This document shows, one piece after another, positions 1-9,543 of a DNA stretch of 64,000 nucleotides. A model generated the notes under the pieces. The model was not told the DNA's origin and did not search any database. It worked only from the letters and a program-made list of their open reading frames with translations. Location of the stretch: NCBI GenBank assembly GCA_963281255.1, contig OY725500.1:3281184-3345183 (forward strand). The letters run 5' to 3'. The stretch's first letter is position 1; every line of letters begins with the position of its first letter. This DNA comes from Aphrocallistes beatrix (taxonomy: Eukaryota > Porifera > Hexactinellida > Sceptrulophora > Aphrocallistidae). A program made the position numbers and the translations under genes.

Positions 1-2
1 TA

Positions 3-224
3 TTAAATATCTTGGGGTAAGATGCGAAATGTTATCTTCATATAACCGAACAGTTTATTAGCCTCGCTTGTTATTTCTGCGATGTGCTGAGAGCAGGTAA
101 GAGAGTTGTTTAACTTAAATCCAACATCATTTAATGCTACAACTGAGCGGATAACATTACCTTCCAGAGTATACTGCTGGTGACCATTCCTTTTATTGAG
201 ATTCAATACACAACATTTCTCCAA
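3..224 (-). pseudogene. Non-LTR retrotransposon reverse transcriptase fragment
   Basis: An open frame of 73 codons runs toward the window edge on the minus strand. It reads KCCVLNLNKRNGHQQYTL, then a VALNDVGFKLNNSL block, then a QHIAEITSEANKLFGYM block. This order (K-C-x-V-L, then the D-x-G strand, then H-x5-A-x-K-x-x-G) is what follows the palm domain in CR1/Jockey-type LINE reverse transcriptases. The polymerase active site is not in the window, so only the region after it is seen. There is no start context and the frame is cut by the window edge. It is probably a 5'-truncated dead copy. The family is a motif-based guess; a LINE origin is fairly secure. Confidence 0.6.
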
Positions 225-225
225 A

Positions 226-600
226 CATAGCCTACTGTATATAAGGCCTCACAGTAACTTGCGGATTTGGGACTAGGGATGCGGTAGAAGATGGTTGAAA
301 TAATACATGGGCTGCCTTAAATAATTAACAAAGCACAATAGAGCTTAGGGATGTACTACCAGCATATATAAATATTGTGTCAAAGTACCCATATCCATTG
401 TTAAAATTTAGATTAGTCACCATATGGTTGCGCAATAGGTTATATTTGTGACAAATTTGGTGATTTTCAGAGGCCGTTTAGGGGCACTTCTAAGTGTTTT
501 TATTATAAGGTTTTTCGCATAGAACTGATATGTGAATGGATTAATACGAAAAATTTGGATTTTTTTTCATGGAATGTTGGTTCTTGAGATATTCGACGCA
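226..600. repeat. Solo arm of foldback family B
   Basis: The block opens with TAGCCTACTGTATATAAGGC and closes near TCATGGAATGTTGG. It matches the left arm of the palindromic element that starts at 7160, with many substitutions. No opposing arm follows, so this is a truncated or half-deleted copy. It lies directly beside the LINE fragment. Confidence 0.7.
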
Positions 601-1204
601 CATTTTATCTTCACCAACTTTGCAAATTCTAGTTCGATGTTCTAGCTAGGATAATTAATAAAAACTAAGATTTTGGGAGTCGAGGAAATATATGCTAAAT
701 TATGCTAGGTGCAGAAATTAAGCCTAATAGCACTTCATAGATGTTAGATTTTCAGAAACCCCAATGGAGTAGTACTCTTAGTACACAATTAGAAAAATGG
801 TAATCTTAATTATTAGGATTGCGGTATCTATTTAAATTCTTTTAAGATCAAAGAGGTAGCGTTACTAAGTGCTGGACTCAGGAGGATAGCTAGATAATGA
901 CTTGAATTTTTGTGACGGTGAGACTTTATATTTTGATTTGCACCTAATCCGTTGATTTTCAAAATATGCTAAGTCATCATCATTATTTTGCATTATGTGA
1001 TTTTCTTTTTTTATAACTCGTTAAACTATTCAGCATATCGGTTTATTTTCATACCAAAGCTACACTTTGAATGTCTCTACTAAACGACACTGACACAACA
1101 ATCATATTGACGCAGAATAAAATCTATGTTTCTATACTGAAAAGGTGCTTGTCCTAAGAGTAGTTAGAGATAGAAGAAAACTTATAGGTGATGAATTGTT
1201 CTTT
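601..1204. other. Unassigned AT-rich intergenic or intron sequence
   Basis: No coding frame, terminal repeats or match to other repeats in the window was recognised here. It could be intron of the gene whose exons start at 1834. Confidence 0.4.
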
Positions 1205-1512
1205 CAAAAATTGGCATGTAGGTGTCAAATGATGAATCTACGATTAAGTTCGAAGATCTAAGCGAATTTTTCACACCTTTTCTATACAATACTATGTACG
1301 ACACTATTGTAGGCTGTCATTGTTATTAATACTTCAAAGCCACAACTTATGTTTGATATCTTAAATGTATTATAGTATATAGCAATAAAAGTGTACATTT
1401 TTCACACCTTTATATGCATATTTTCACACCATTTGACGAATTTTGAAAAATATGCTAGAGACTAGCTTCCAACGGATGGCATGGGGTTTTCAGGGGTGTA
1501 GATTTCGAATAT
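1205..1512 (+). repeat. Dispersed repeat G, copy 1
   Basis: The sequence from AATTGGCATGTAGGTGTC to CATGGGGTTTTCAGGGGTG recurs in the same orientation at 4798-5163. Its last 90 bases (CTAGAG... GACATGGGGTTTT) appear once more at 1590-1650. The phrase TTCACACCTTT is repeated inside it. There is no coding potential and the ends are not defined by target duplications. Confidence 0.65.
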
Positions 1513-1589
1513 CGTATTATCGAGTAAATGTGATAATTAATTTGTTTACTTTTGTATACAATAGATATGTAAAGTAAACAAATTACAAA

Positions 1590-1650
1590 AATAGGCTAGA
1601 GGCTGACTTACAACGGTTGACATGGGGTTTTCAGGGGTATAGCTTTAGAT
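1590..1650 (+). repeat. Partial repeat of the G-family 3' end
   Basis: A short direct copy of the end of repeat G: GCTAGAGGCTGACTTACAAC followed by a GACATGGGGTTTTCAGGGG block. It sits about 100 bases after copy 1, so the repeat end may be tandemly duplicated. Confidence 0.5.
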
Positions 1651-1743
1651 TATTATATTTTCGTATCCATATGAGAAATTATACGTTAATTATATATTAA
1701 ATTAATTATACATTAAACGTAAAAATTATACGTTAATTTTTAC

Positions 1744-1800
1744 TCTGCAGACACGTAGTGTCCGCAAGCCGCGTACCGCAAGCAAGCGAAGCGCGCTTGT
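1744..1800 (+). repeat. Helentron-like element, 3' terminal fragment
   Basis: It contains GCAGACACGTAGTGTCCGC and ends AGCAAGCGAAGCGCGCTTGT, the 3' terminus shared by about 20 copies in the window. Only the last 57 bases are present. It lies 33 bases upstream of the first recognised host exon, and translation of this fragment accounts for the apparent N-terminal extension of that exon's open frame. Confidence 0.75.
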
Positions 1801-1833
1801 ATATATTATCTCATAATTATATATTTTTTCTAG

Positions 1834-2018
1834 TCCGCCTTTCCCGTGAATGTGGCTCACAAAAGCCCCGTAGTATGATATCTCAACATTTAAGGAAGTT
1901 AAGAGAAGATATGGAGCTTGAAAAATCTAAAGAATATGTTGAAAAGATAATGTTCGCTTTAAAGTCATGCATTCCTAACGTCCCTTCCGAGAGGTATACA
2001 GTGGAACAGTGTATTCAG
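1834..2018 (+). CDS. Host gene exon a (unrecognised protein)
   Basis: The exon is bounded by a pyrimidine-rich acceptor (TATTTTTTCTAG) and a GTATAT donor. It enters with the last two bases of a split codon and ends in phase 0. The 61 codons include a charged helix-rich stretch, KSKEYVEKIMFALKSCIPNV, then SERYTVEQCIQ. No family was recognised. The open frame extends upstream to 1758, but those residues come from the helentron-like fragment and intron, so the acceptor and not that ATG is taken as the boundary. The preceding exon is not identified. The next exon in phase is 29 kb downstream at 31034. Confidence 0.6.
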
Positions 2019-2377
2019 GTATATTTTAATTATTCTTTTGTTTTTAAGTTTTATTAGCTGTTAATTTGCTTACAATAGCATTTCCCGTATAATCTCAATT
2101 CATATTATATTTATTTTATCATTTCCATTTTGAGTATGCTTATGTGATCTGCTAATATGATATTATAGTTTACTCCTTACAATAATGAGTGTTGGAGTCT
2201 GGTCGTAATTTCTCTCTTTAAAAAGTTTATGTACGTATATAACTTTTTGTGTTTGCTATATATGTAATTTCAAACCTAATAAATCATCACATATAAGCAA
2301 CATTTGGTGGTTTTCTTTTAGAGACATTCCATATGTCATTTAAGCCACTGAAGATAGCACATTTGTACATTTGATGA
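2019..2377 (+). other. Intron sequence without recognised features
   Basis: AT-rich intron following the donor at 2019. No open frame, terminal repeat or window-internal match was seen. Confidence 0.4.
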
Positions 2378-2885
2378 AAAATCACGGTGACGAGTGTCGG
2401 CTCAGTATTCGACTGAACACACTTGAAGTGTAAATTTGAGAACATTCCCAATATCCGATTTGGATAAATTCGCTGTTATTGGAAAGAGGAGGAACCGACG
2501 TTTATGAATATCTATTAAATTTTATTTTTCTACTCTTTAGTTGAAAAATTTTTATAGTCAAACCGAGCACAGCCTCAACCAATAATTTAGAAGTTCCACT
2601 CAATATTATAATCCAAGGTCTTGCACCCATATTTCTGAATACACGAAGTTTATGCAGTTTAAATTTCATAAGAAAATTCTATATTTCTTGGGAGTTATAG
2701 GTTGGCAAAGTTAGCATTCAGTTAAGTCCGGACGTTTACCCCTACTGCTAGTTACCAGAGTGAGCATGCTTTAAGCTTTGATTTTTCAATCTATTCAAGA
2801 TATAATTCAGTTAGATGTATTATTAATTGATTGAATAGACACGGACGTTTTATGACACGTGATTTGAATCGTCTAAATTCATTAG
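2378..2885 (+). repeat. Dispersed repeat H, copy 1
   Basis: A block of about 500 bases including GGAGGAACCGACGTTTATGA and GTTACCAGAGTGAGCATGCT. It matches 19958-20460 in the opposite orientation with scattered substitutions and small indels. Neither copy has a convincing open frame. The sharp loss of similarity at both ends suggests a transposon whose termini I cannot assign. Confidence 0.7.
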
Positions 2886-3400
2886 TTTCTTTGGACTACC
2901 TCTCCAAAGTTCACTAAAAATCCTAAATTTTGAATGCTGACTTCTGTCGACTTTTCCTACATTTTAATCTATATTTCAGGGTTGATACTCCATCATTGTA
3001 TTCTTATTACCTTATATCTTATTTTAAATAATAAAAACATAGGGCTGCTAAATAATTTTTTGAAACATTCCATTTTTAATCCATCTATATTTGAGCATCT
3101 TCCCCAATTGGAAATTGTATTACAGCTACACTATACTGTATACAGAGAAGTGTTTGTGTAAAAATAAGACTAACAAGCAACTGAATACGCAGTAACGTGG
3201 CTAGGTACGAGCTCACTTACCACTGGAGGGTTGATTCGAAGGCAATGCAACGAACTACTAGAACCAGTTTTTATTATTTTTTTGCTAGTAGCACCTAAGG
3301 ATAGTGAGACTCCTGGCTCTAACATACAGAATAGAACAAATAATACATACAAAATACATAATAAAACAATGAAAATATATTATAAAAAGACCATAAATAT
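2886..3400 (+). other. Intron segment with a possible SINE head
   Basis: Mostly featureless. Around 3195-3240 there is GTGGCTAGGTACG, then about 30 bases later GGTTGATTCGAAG. These loosely resemble RNA polymerase III A and B boxes at tRNA-like spacing, but neither box is canonical and no second copy was found in the window. Confidence 0.2.
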
Positions 3401-3401
3401 A

Positions 3402-3586
3402 CAGTCGACTCCGCTTAATAGGGCCACATCGGTCAGAGGACATTTTGCCCCGATTAAGCGGAGGACCCTATTAACCGAAAATATTTTGTATTAACTTCTA
3501 TGTGTGAGAGCTATTCCTGTCCTGCCAAAAGTGACCCGATTAAACGGCTGACCCGATTAAACAGTAGCCCTATTAAGCGTCGACTG
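3402..3586. mobile_element. Pogo-like MITE flanked by TA
   Basis: A 185-base element begins CAGTCGACTCCGCTTAATAG and ends CTATTAAGCGTCGACTG, so its termini are inverted repeats apart from a three-base deletion. TA flanks both ends (3400-3401 and 3587-3588), as expected for the Tc1/mariner/pogo superfamily. It encodes nothing. The right half of a related element is at 10779-10895. Confidence 0.8.
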
Positions 3587-3607
3587 TATTATCCAAAATT
3601 CTAAAAT

Positions 3608-3653
3608 ATCCTTACTATTAAAACTCAATTAATGTTTATGTATAGTATATATC
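3608..3653 (+). repeat. Helentron-like element, 5' fragment
   Basis: TCCTTACTATTAAAACTCAA plus a short AT tract matches the 5' end of the abundant helentron-like family. The copy is interrupted by the palindrome that starts at 3654; no matching body follows on the far side. Confidence 0.65.
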
Positions 3654-4716
3654 CATAGCCTACTCTAATAATGCCTCACAGTAAATAAACAAGGATGCGG
3701 TAATAGCCGAATGGATTAATACACGATTAGCCTAAAATCGTTAACCATGCAATATAGGCATTAAGAATGTATTACCAGCGTATATAAACATGGTATCAAA
3801 GTACATATATCCGTTGTCAAAATTTCGATTAGTCTCATATCATTGCGTAACAGGTCATTTTAAGCACTATTTTGCCAATTTTCTAAGCTGTTTTAAGCCT
3901 ACTTCTAAATGTTAATAAGGTAGAATTTTTGTGTAGAACTAAGATTAGTACGAGTTGATTTGAAAAATTTAGAATTTTTCAATGGAATGTTATTACATTC
4001 CTACGTTGCTATGGTAAAGCATTTTGATCAGTTTGAGCCATATCCTGCAAACTGTAAGAACTAGGTCTTCAAATCTTTTCGTATTTGATAGGCAATTGGC
4101 TACTTCCTATTAGGTAATAATACAATTTAAAATTCTAAATTCACAGACTATAGAGTTATGCGACATTTAGTGTTTTGGTCACATTCTTAAAATCAGCCCA
4201 TAACTCAAAACTCGTTGAATTTTGAAGTTCAAGTTGTATTATCACCTAATAGGAAATAGTCCATTGGCTATAAAACACGATCAAATTTGAAGACCTAGTT
4301 ATTACAGTTTGCACGAAATGGCCCAAACTAACCAAAATGCTTTACCATAGCAACGCGGGAATGTAACGACATTCCATTGAAAAATTCTAAATTTTTCAAA
4401 TCAACTCTTACTAATCTTGGTTAAACACAAAAATCACACCTTAATACCATTTAGAAATAGGGTTAAAACAGCTTAGAAAATCGCTAAAATTGTCCTTAGA
4501 ATGACCTGTTGCGCAATGATATGATGACTAATCGAAATTTTCCAACGGATATATGTACTTTGATACCATGTTTATATATGCTGGTAATACATTCTTAATG
4601 CCTATTCTACATGGTTAACGATTTTAGGCTAATCGTGTATTAATCCATTCGGCTACTACTTCTTCCCTAGTCCATGATTTTCAGTCTACTGTGAGGCATT
4701 ATTAGAGTAGGCTATG
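3654..4716. mobile_element. Palindromic foldback element A, copy 1
   Basis: The element begins CATAGCCTACTCTAATAATG and ends with the inverse, CATTATTAGAGTAGGCTATG. Both halves, about 530 bases each, are inverted copies meeting near 4185. It encodes no protein. Each arm contains a CTACGTTGCTATGG or equivalent segment shared with the other foldback families. The sequence ATATATC flanks both sides but falls in an AT-rich run, so the target duplication is uncertain. A second copy is at 52793-53850 and a degenerate arm at 47515-47640. Long arms with almost no loop suggest a non-autonomous DNA transposon; the superfamily is not proven. Confidence 0.8.
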
Positions 4717-4797
4717 ATATATCTTATATTTTAAAACGCTAGGATTTTTTTTTGTGTGTTTGTCCGAATTGTTTGAAGATTGGCAAGTCATAGAGAT

Positions 4798-5163
4798 ATG
4801 AAAATTGGCATGTAGGTGTCAAATGATATGACTACGATTAAGTTCTAAGCGAAATTTTAACACCTCTGAGAAAAAAGTGGAAAACAATTTTTCACACCTT
4901 TTCTATACAAATATATGACTACACTATCACAATAGAAATCATTGTACGGCACTACAATATATTGTCATTGTTATTAATACTTCAAAGCCACAACTTATGT
5001 TTGATATCTTAAATGTATCATAATGTATAGCAATAAAACAAATTATGTGCCTATTTTCACACCTTTATATAGTACATATTTTCACACTATTTGACGAATT
5101 TTGAAAAATATGCTAGAGACTAGCTACCAACGGGTGACATGGGGTTTTAGGGGTGTAGATTTT
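4798..5163 (+). repeat. Dispersed repeat G, copy 2
   Basis: A direct repeat of 1205-1512, with an extra 50-base segment near its start. The shared core runs from TTGGCATGTAGGTGTCAAATG to a CATGGGGTTTT block. Confidence 0.65.
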
Positions 5164-5165
5164 GG

Positions 5166-5375
5166 GACCTACACTGGTGTAAATATCGTAATATATGGGG
5201 TGTTGGATGTCTACAAGTGAACACTAATATAAAGACGCTCTAGCAATTTCCATACGCCAGTATCGACATGTTGGAATCATTGTTCACGTATGGACATCCA
5301 ATACACCCCTATATTGCGACATATAGTGGAACTCATTGCGAATGTTTAGACTATTTACACCAGTATACGAGTATT
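5166..5375. repeat. Short inverted-repeat element
   Basis: CCTACACTGGTGTAAATATC and GGGGTGTTGGATGTC on the left are answered by GACATCCAATACACCCC and ATTTACACCAGTATAC on the right. The arms are imperfect. It resembles a small foldback MITE; no target duplication could be fixed. Confidence 0.5.
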
Positions 5376-5715
5376 AATGAAAAAGACGATCGATTCGCCA
5401 ATACACCAGTTTCGCACTTTAGGAGCAAAAAATTTATTTATAAGATTAATTTAAAGACGAATTTAAATAAGGCCAAGTAACATAAATTACTTGTTTATCT
5501 CCCCCTTCCCTTAACCTCCGTCCAGACAATATGTTACCTTTATTTTGGCACCTTTTAGCTAAAACTAGCTAAATAATTAGGTGCGACATAATAATATTTG
5601 AGGCTGGGTGACTGCATTATCTGACAAGTAATTGTTTATTTGATAATATGTAAGACTTAAGCACGTGAACCTTCATTTTATAAATATTGGTAGAATTTTA
5701 TTATTATTATATATA
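5376..5715. other. Unassigned AT-rich sequence
   Basis: No convincing gene. A short open frame at 5268-5480 overlaps the inverted repeat and shows no recognisable domain. Confidence 0.35.
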
Positions 5716-6218
5716 ACAAGCGCGCTTCGCTTGCTTGCGCTGCGCGGCTCGCGGATACAAAGTGTCCGCCGGAGGCGCCTGGGGTTACATTGATTAATTA
5801 TATGGGAAATAACATCTCTAAATACGTCTGTCCTACTGTTATAATCGATATCGCACGAAAAATTACCAAATTTATCCATTTTAAAATTTTGATGAGTAAT
5901 GATGACGTCATAACAAATTGATGAGTCATCATTTTTTTATGATATTTGTATCATATATGAGGTATGTTAGTATACAAATTCTATTAAAATTTCAGCCTTC
6001 TATCTCCTATAATGGCTGAGTTTTGCTCGAATAACTGTATTGCTTAACTTTTAAAATGTGACAATGACGTCATAATTCCATGATGAGTCGACATTTTGCT
6101 CTGAGCTCAGAACTTAGTGAAGCCATAGCCAAAAAACTCCCACATGCCAAAAATCAGCTTTCTGCGCCCGGCAGTTTCTTCAATCAATTCGTTACATATA
6201 TATATATATATATATATA
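5716..6218 (-). mobile_element. Helentron-like non-autonomous element
   Basis: A reverse-orientation copy starts at the GC-rich terminus (ACAAGCGCGCTTCGCTTGCT) and passes the GGACACTTTGT hairpin region, ATGACGTCATAA and TGACTCATCA motifs, and GGCAGTTTCTTCAATCAATT. It ends in a TA tract. The 5' terminus (AGTTTTAATAGTAAGGA) is absent because another MITE lies in the TA tract. It has no coding capacity; the short open frames read through repeats. Confidence 0.75.
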
Positions 6219-6440
6219 GGTTTTATCCAGCTTTCCAAAGTTATACGCCTAAATGGACGTCACCATTTTTTTCTCCGCGCCTAGACTCATTTTTATATAG
6301 CCATTTTATATATGTTTTGTGCCACGCGCCTAAGTAGGCGTATGCCGCGCGCCTAACTCCCAAAAATCATACGCCTAATTATGCTCCATGAGATCAAATA
6401 CGCGCCTCTAGGCGCGTCCAGTACGCCTGGATAAAAGCCT
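6219..6440. mobile_element. MITE with GCCTAA-type internal repeats
   Basis: AGGTTTTATCCAG at the left matches CTGGATAAAAGCCT at the right as an inverted repeat. The interior repeats TACGCCTAA and GCGCCTA words in both orientations. It lies in the TA tract of the preceding element. Related units are at 13438-13620 and 61840-61958. Confidence 0.6.
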
Positions 6441-6445
6441 GTATA

Positions 6446-6868
6446 CAGGGTGTCCAATAATTGTTGGCCTATTGTATTAATCTAGATTATATGTATTGAA
6501 TGAATACAGAACTAATCATTCATTTTCCTATATAATCGCCTTTATATTCTAGGCATTTAATTATCCTTCCCGACATCCCAAGCAGAATATTTTCCAAATA
6601 TTCTGGATTTATCTCCTTCCAAGCTTTTTCCAGGTGATTTTTGAGCTGATTCAAATTTGTTGCTGGCATCATTCCATCCAATGATTGTTTAGTATCCCCC
6701 ATACATTTTCGATAAGATTCAGATCTGGGGAATTTACAGGTCATTCTTCTTTAGCCCAGAAGTGAATGAAATGCATTTTGCATCATTCTTGGGTTACATT
6801 TGCTCTGTGCGCTGGCGCCCCATCCTGCATGAAATGGCTTCAGTCCATTTGATACGAAATGATAGCTT
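6446..6868 (-). pseudogene. Tc1/mariner transposase C-terminal relic
   Basis: The left end is CAGGGTGTCCAATAATTG after a TA, typical of Tc1/mariner termini. On the minus strand the remains read MQDGAPAHRAN, then NSPDLN, then LKNHLEKAWKEI and CLEYKGDYIGK. This is the second catalytic aspartate region, the SPDLN block and the usual C-terminal helix of Tc1-like transposases. Stops and frameshifts interrupt it and the N-terminal DNA-binding half is gone. No right terminal repeat was found. The element is dead. Confidence 0.65.
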
Positions 6869-7159
6869 CATAATAGAGTTTTAAGTCATCATATTTGGAT
6901 GAGAGTTGTATCATATGTGAGATATATTAAAATAAACATTTAATTTCAAATTTCAGCCTTCTATCATCTAAAATGGCTGAGTAATAGCCGAAAAACTGAA
7001 ATTTCTAATTCTAAAAAAGGTAACAATGACGTCATAATCCCATGATGAGTCGACATTTTCGTCTGAACTCAGAACTTAGTGGAGCTATTGCCAAAAGATC
7101 CCCAAATGCCAAAAATCAGCTTTCTATGACCGTCAGTTTCTTTAATCAATTCGTTTCAG
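6869..7159 (-). mobile_element. Helentron-like element interrupted by foldback B
   Basis: This part of a reverse copy runs from AAGTCATCATATTTGG to TTTCTTTAATCAATTCGTTT. The TA tract that should follow resumes at 13150, beyond a 6 kb foldback nest. The GC-rich terminus is missing on the left. Confidence 0.65.
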
Positions 7160-8243
7160 CATAGCCTACTATATATAAGGCCTCACAGTAACTTGCGGAT
7201 TTGGGCTAGGGATGCAGTAGATGATGGTTGAACTAATACATGAGCTGCCTTAAATAATTAACAAAGCACAATAGAGCTTAGGAATGTATTCCCGCAAATA
7301 TAAATATGGTGTTAAAGTACCCATATCCGTTGTTAAAATTTAGATTAGTCACCATATGGTTGCGCAATAGGTTATATTTGTGACAATTTTGGTGATTTTT
7401 AGAGGCCGTTTAGGGGCACTTCTAAGCGTTTTTATTATAATTGTTTTAGCATCGAAGAGAGATGTGAATGGGTTAATACGAAACGTTTGGAATTTTTTAA
7501 TGGAATTTGCTACATTCTAGTGTTGCTATGGAAACGTGTTTGGTCAGTTGGGGTTATATCTTGAAAACTGCGATGGCTAGACATTCAAATGTAATTCCAT
7601 TTGATAGCGAATATACTACTTCCTATTAAGCGATAATATAATTTCGACGTCTAAATTCATTGGTTTACGAGATATTCGACAAATCACCAAATGTGACCAA
7701 TATGACAAATTGCTAATATCTCGTAAACAATATAATTTAGACGTCGAAATTATATTATCGCTATTAAGAAGTAGTATATTCGCTATCAAATGGAATTACA
7801 TCTGAATATCTAGCTATCCCAGTTTTCAAGACACCAATGAATTATGTTAATTTTTAGATAGTGTATATCTGTAGGTGTTTGCAGAAAAAAAATTCATCGA
7901 TCGTTTAAATCATTTGCTCTAGTTATGCCACCCTCAGTCTGAGATCTGAAACCTCCAAAAATTATACTTTAATCTTTTTCTAAAACAATTTGTCACCCAA
8001 AATAATGCCATTATTTGATCTACTGTGCGACATAAATGATGTTTATTATCATGGTAAAACTATAGATTTGTCAAAGTACAGTTTTCTGAATTAGGGACTT
8101 GACTTTTCGATTTTCTACAATACTCAGCAGAAATTTGTTTAAATTGTCCACAAAGCCTTTCCCTAGTATATTTTGCATATTTAAACGCAATCAATTCATT
8201 ACGATATAATGAATTGATTGCGCAATCACGATTAATAGTTATA

Positions 8244-8727
8244 CAGGTAACCCTCGCCGTTCGCGGGTTTGCCATTCGCGGTTTCGACTATTCGCAGAAA
8301 AATTTTTGAGTCTTGTTTTGCTATTCGCGACTCGTTCCCTCGACTATTCGCGGTTTTCATTGCTCTCTTCAGTAGTTTATGGGCTAGCATAAGTCCATAA
8401 CCTTATACGTATCTAAAATTTAGGTTTAGTACTAAAGGCTAGACTTTGCTATTTAGGTATGGTACTTAGGTTTGCTACTAGGGGATCTATATCTTTCATT
8501 TATCACTTCATTTATTACTACCATTTTACTTGTGCCAGTGTTTGTATGAGTATTACAGCTCAACTATTGAATCAATGACGTATTTAGCAAACAGTATCTA
8601 GCGTCGTTTTTATAATCTAGGAACGTAACCCCACCATTCTCATTGAACTAACGTCTTGCCGTTCGCGATTTTGCCATTCGCGACAATTCTCAGGAACGTA
8701 ACCCCCGCGAACAGCGAGGGATACCTG
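8244..8727. mobile_element. TA-flanked MITE rich in TTCGCG words
   Basis: A 484-base element begins CAGGTAACCCTCGCCGTTCG and ends CGAACAGCGAGGGATACCTG, an inverted repeat with one or two mismatches, between TA dinucleotides. The subterminal regions repeat CATTCGCG and TATTCGCG. It encodes nothing. It lies in the left arm of foldback F. A related fragment is at 30812-30940. Confidence 0.75.
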
Positions 8728-8944
8728 TATATTGATTTAAGACCTTCTATTATGTTTTACTTCAAGTAATAGTAATTATTTGCATGGTCTCGGACATTAT
8801 AATTCCCCCCCCTTTTTAGAATTTGTTTAACTTCCATTAGGCATATATATTATTTGGTATATTATTTGCTCGTTGATTCGTTTCTTTATCCATTATTAAA
8901 CCCGCGCTTGGCGAGGTGTTTTGTAGCGTCATTTCCGTTTTACG

Positions 8945-8995
8945 CCATTTTGGGCGGGGAAGCCATACAAGTTTGGGGTCTGACTATAAATAGAA
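8945..8995 (+). promoter_or_regulatory. GC-box and TATA-box module, copy 1
   Basis: TTTGGGCGGGGAAGCC is followed 16 bases on by GGGGTC and then TATAAATAG at 8985-8993. The spacing resembles a polymerase II core promoter, and a decayed gene begins 550 bases downstream on the same strand. The same arrangement recurs at 36296-36345 and 36748-36805. Promoter activity is inferred only. Confidence 0.45.
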
Positions 8996-9543
8996 AAAAA
9001 CACCAAGCCAACCGCAGGTTAATTCTAAAGTCACAAGTTCTTAAAAGCATGATATTTGTATATTTATGTAATTTTTCATTGAGATTTGTTGAATAACTAG
9101 CCATATCGGAACAAATTTCAGTCAGTAGAAAATGATCGAATTATATTTAATCTGTTTTCTAATTTCAAAAAATTATTGTTCTGAATTTTTCTAGGGTACG
9201 CACAAGTATGTATTCCTTAATCATGGTCGATTTATCTGTATTAATCTTATGTTTCAGAATTCTTATAAAATTCAATTAAATATTTACGTCTGCAGAATAT
9301 TTATTAGTGTCTGAATTTCTTCACCCACCCATTTGATCTTTTGTACTTTCTGAAATAAAACTCAAATAATTAGATTATTTCACTAAAATACACATATATT
9401 AATCCACTTTGTATCATAATGTCATCATATCATTTAGAAGCAGTGAAAAATGTTTGACGACTATGTTCTTCGAAAATTTTGAAACTACAATCAGTTGATA
9501 TTATATAGCATATTCTCCATAGGTTATTCCTTCCTTTCCATGT
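8996..9543. other. AT-rich segment between TATA module and decayed gene
   Basis: No coding frame was recognised. If the TATA module is a promoter, this would be an untranslated leader or intron of the downstream pseudogene. Confidence 0.3.

Noticed and set aside
1758-1833. ATG-initiated extension upstream of exon a
   Set aside because: The residues come from a helentron-like terminus and a polypyrimidine tract; the acceptor at 1831-1833 explains the boundary better.
3195-3245. tRNA gene or SINE head
   Set aside because: The A- and B-box-like words deviate from consensus, no cloverleaf was evident and no second copy exists in the window.
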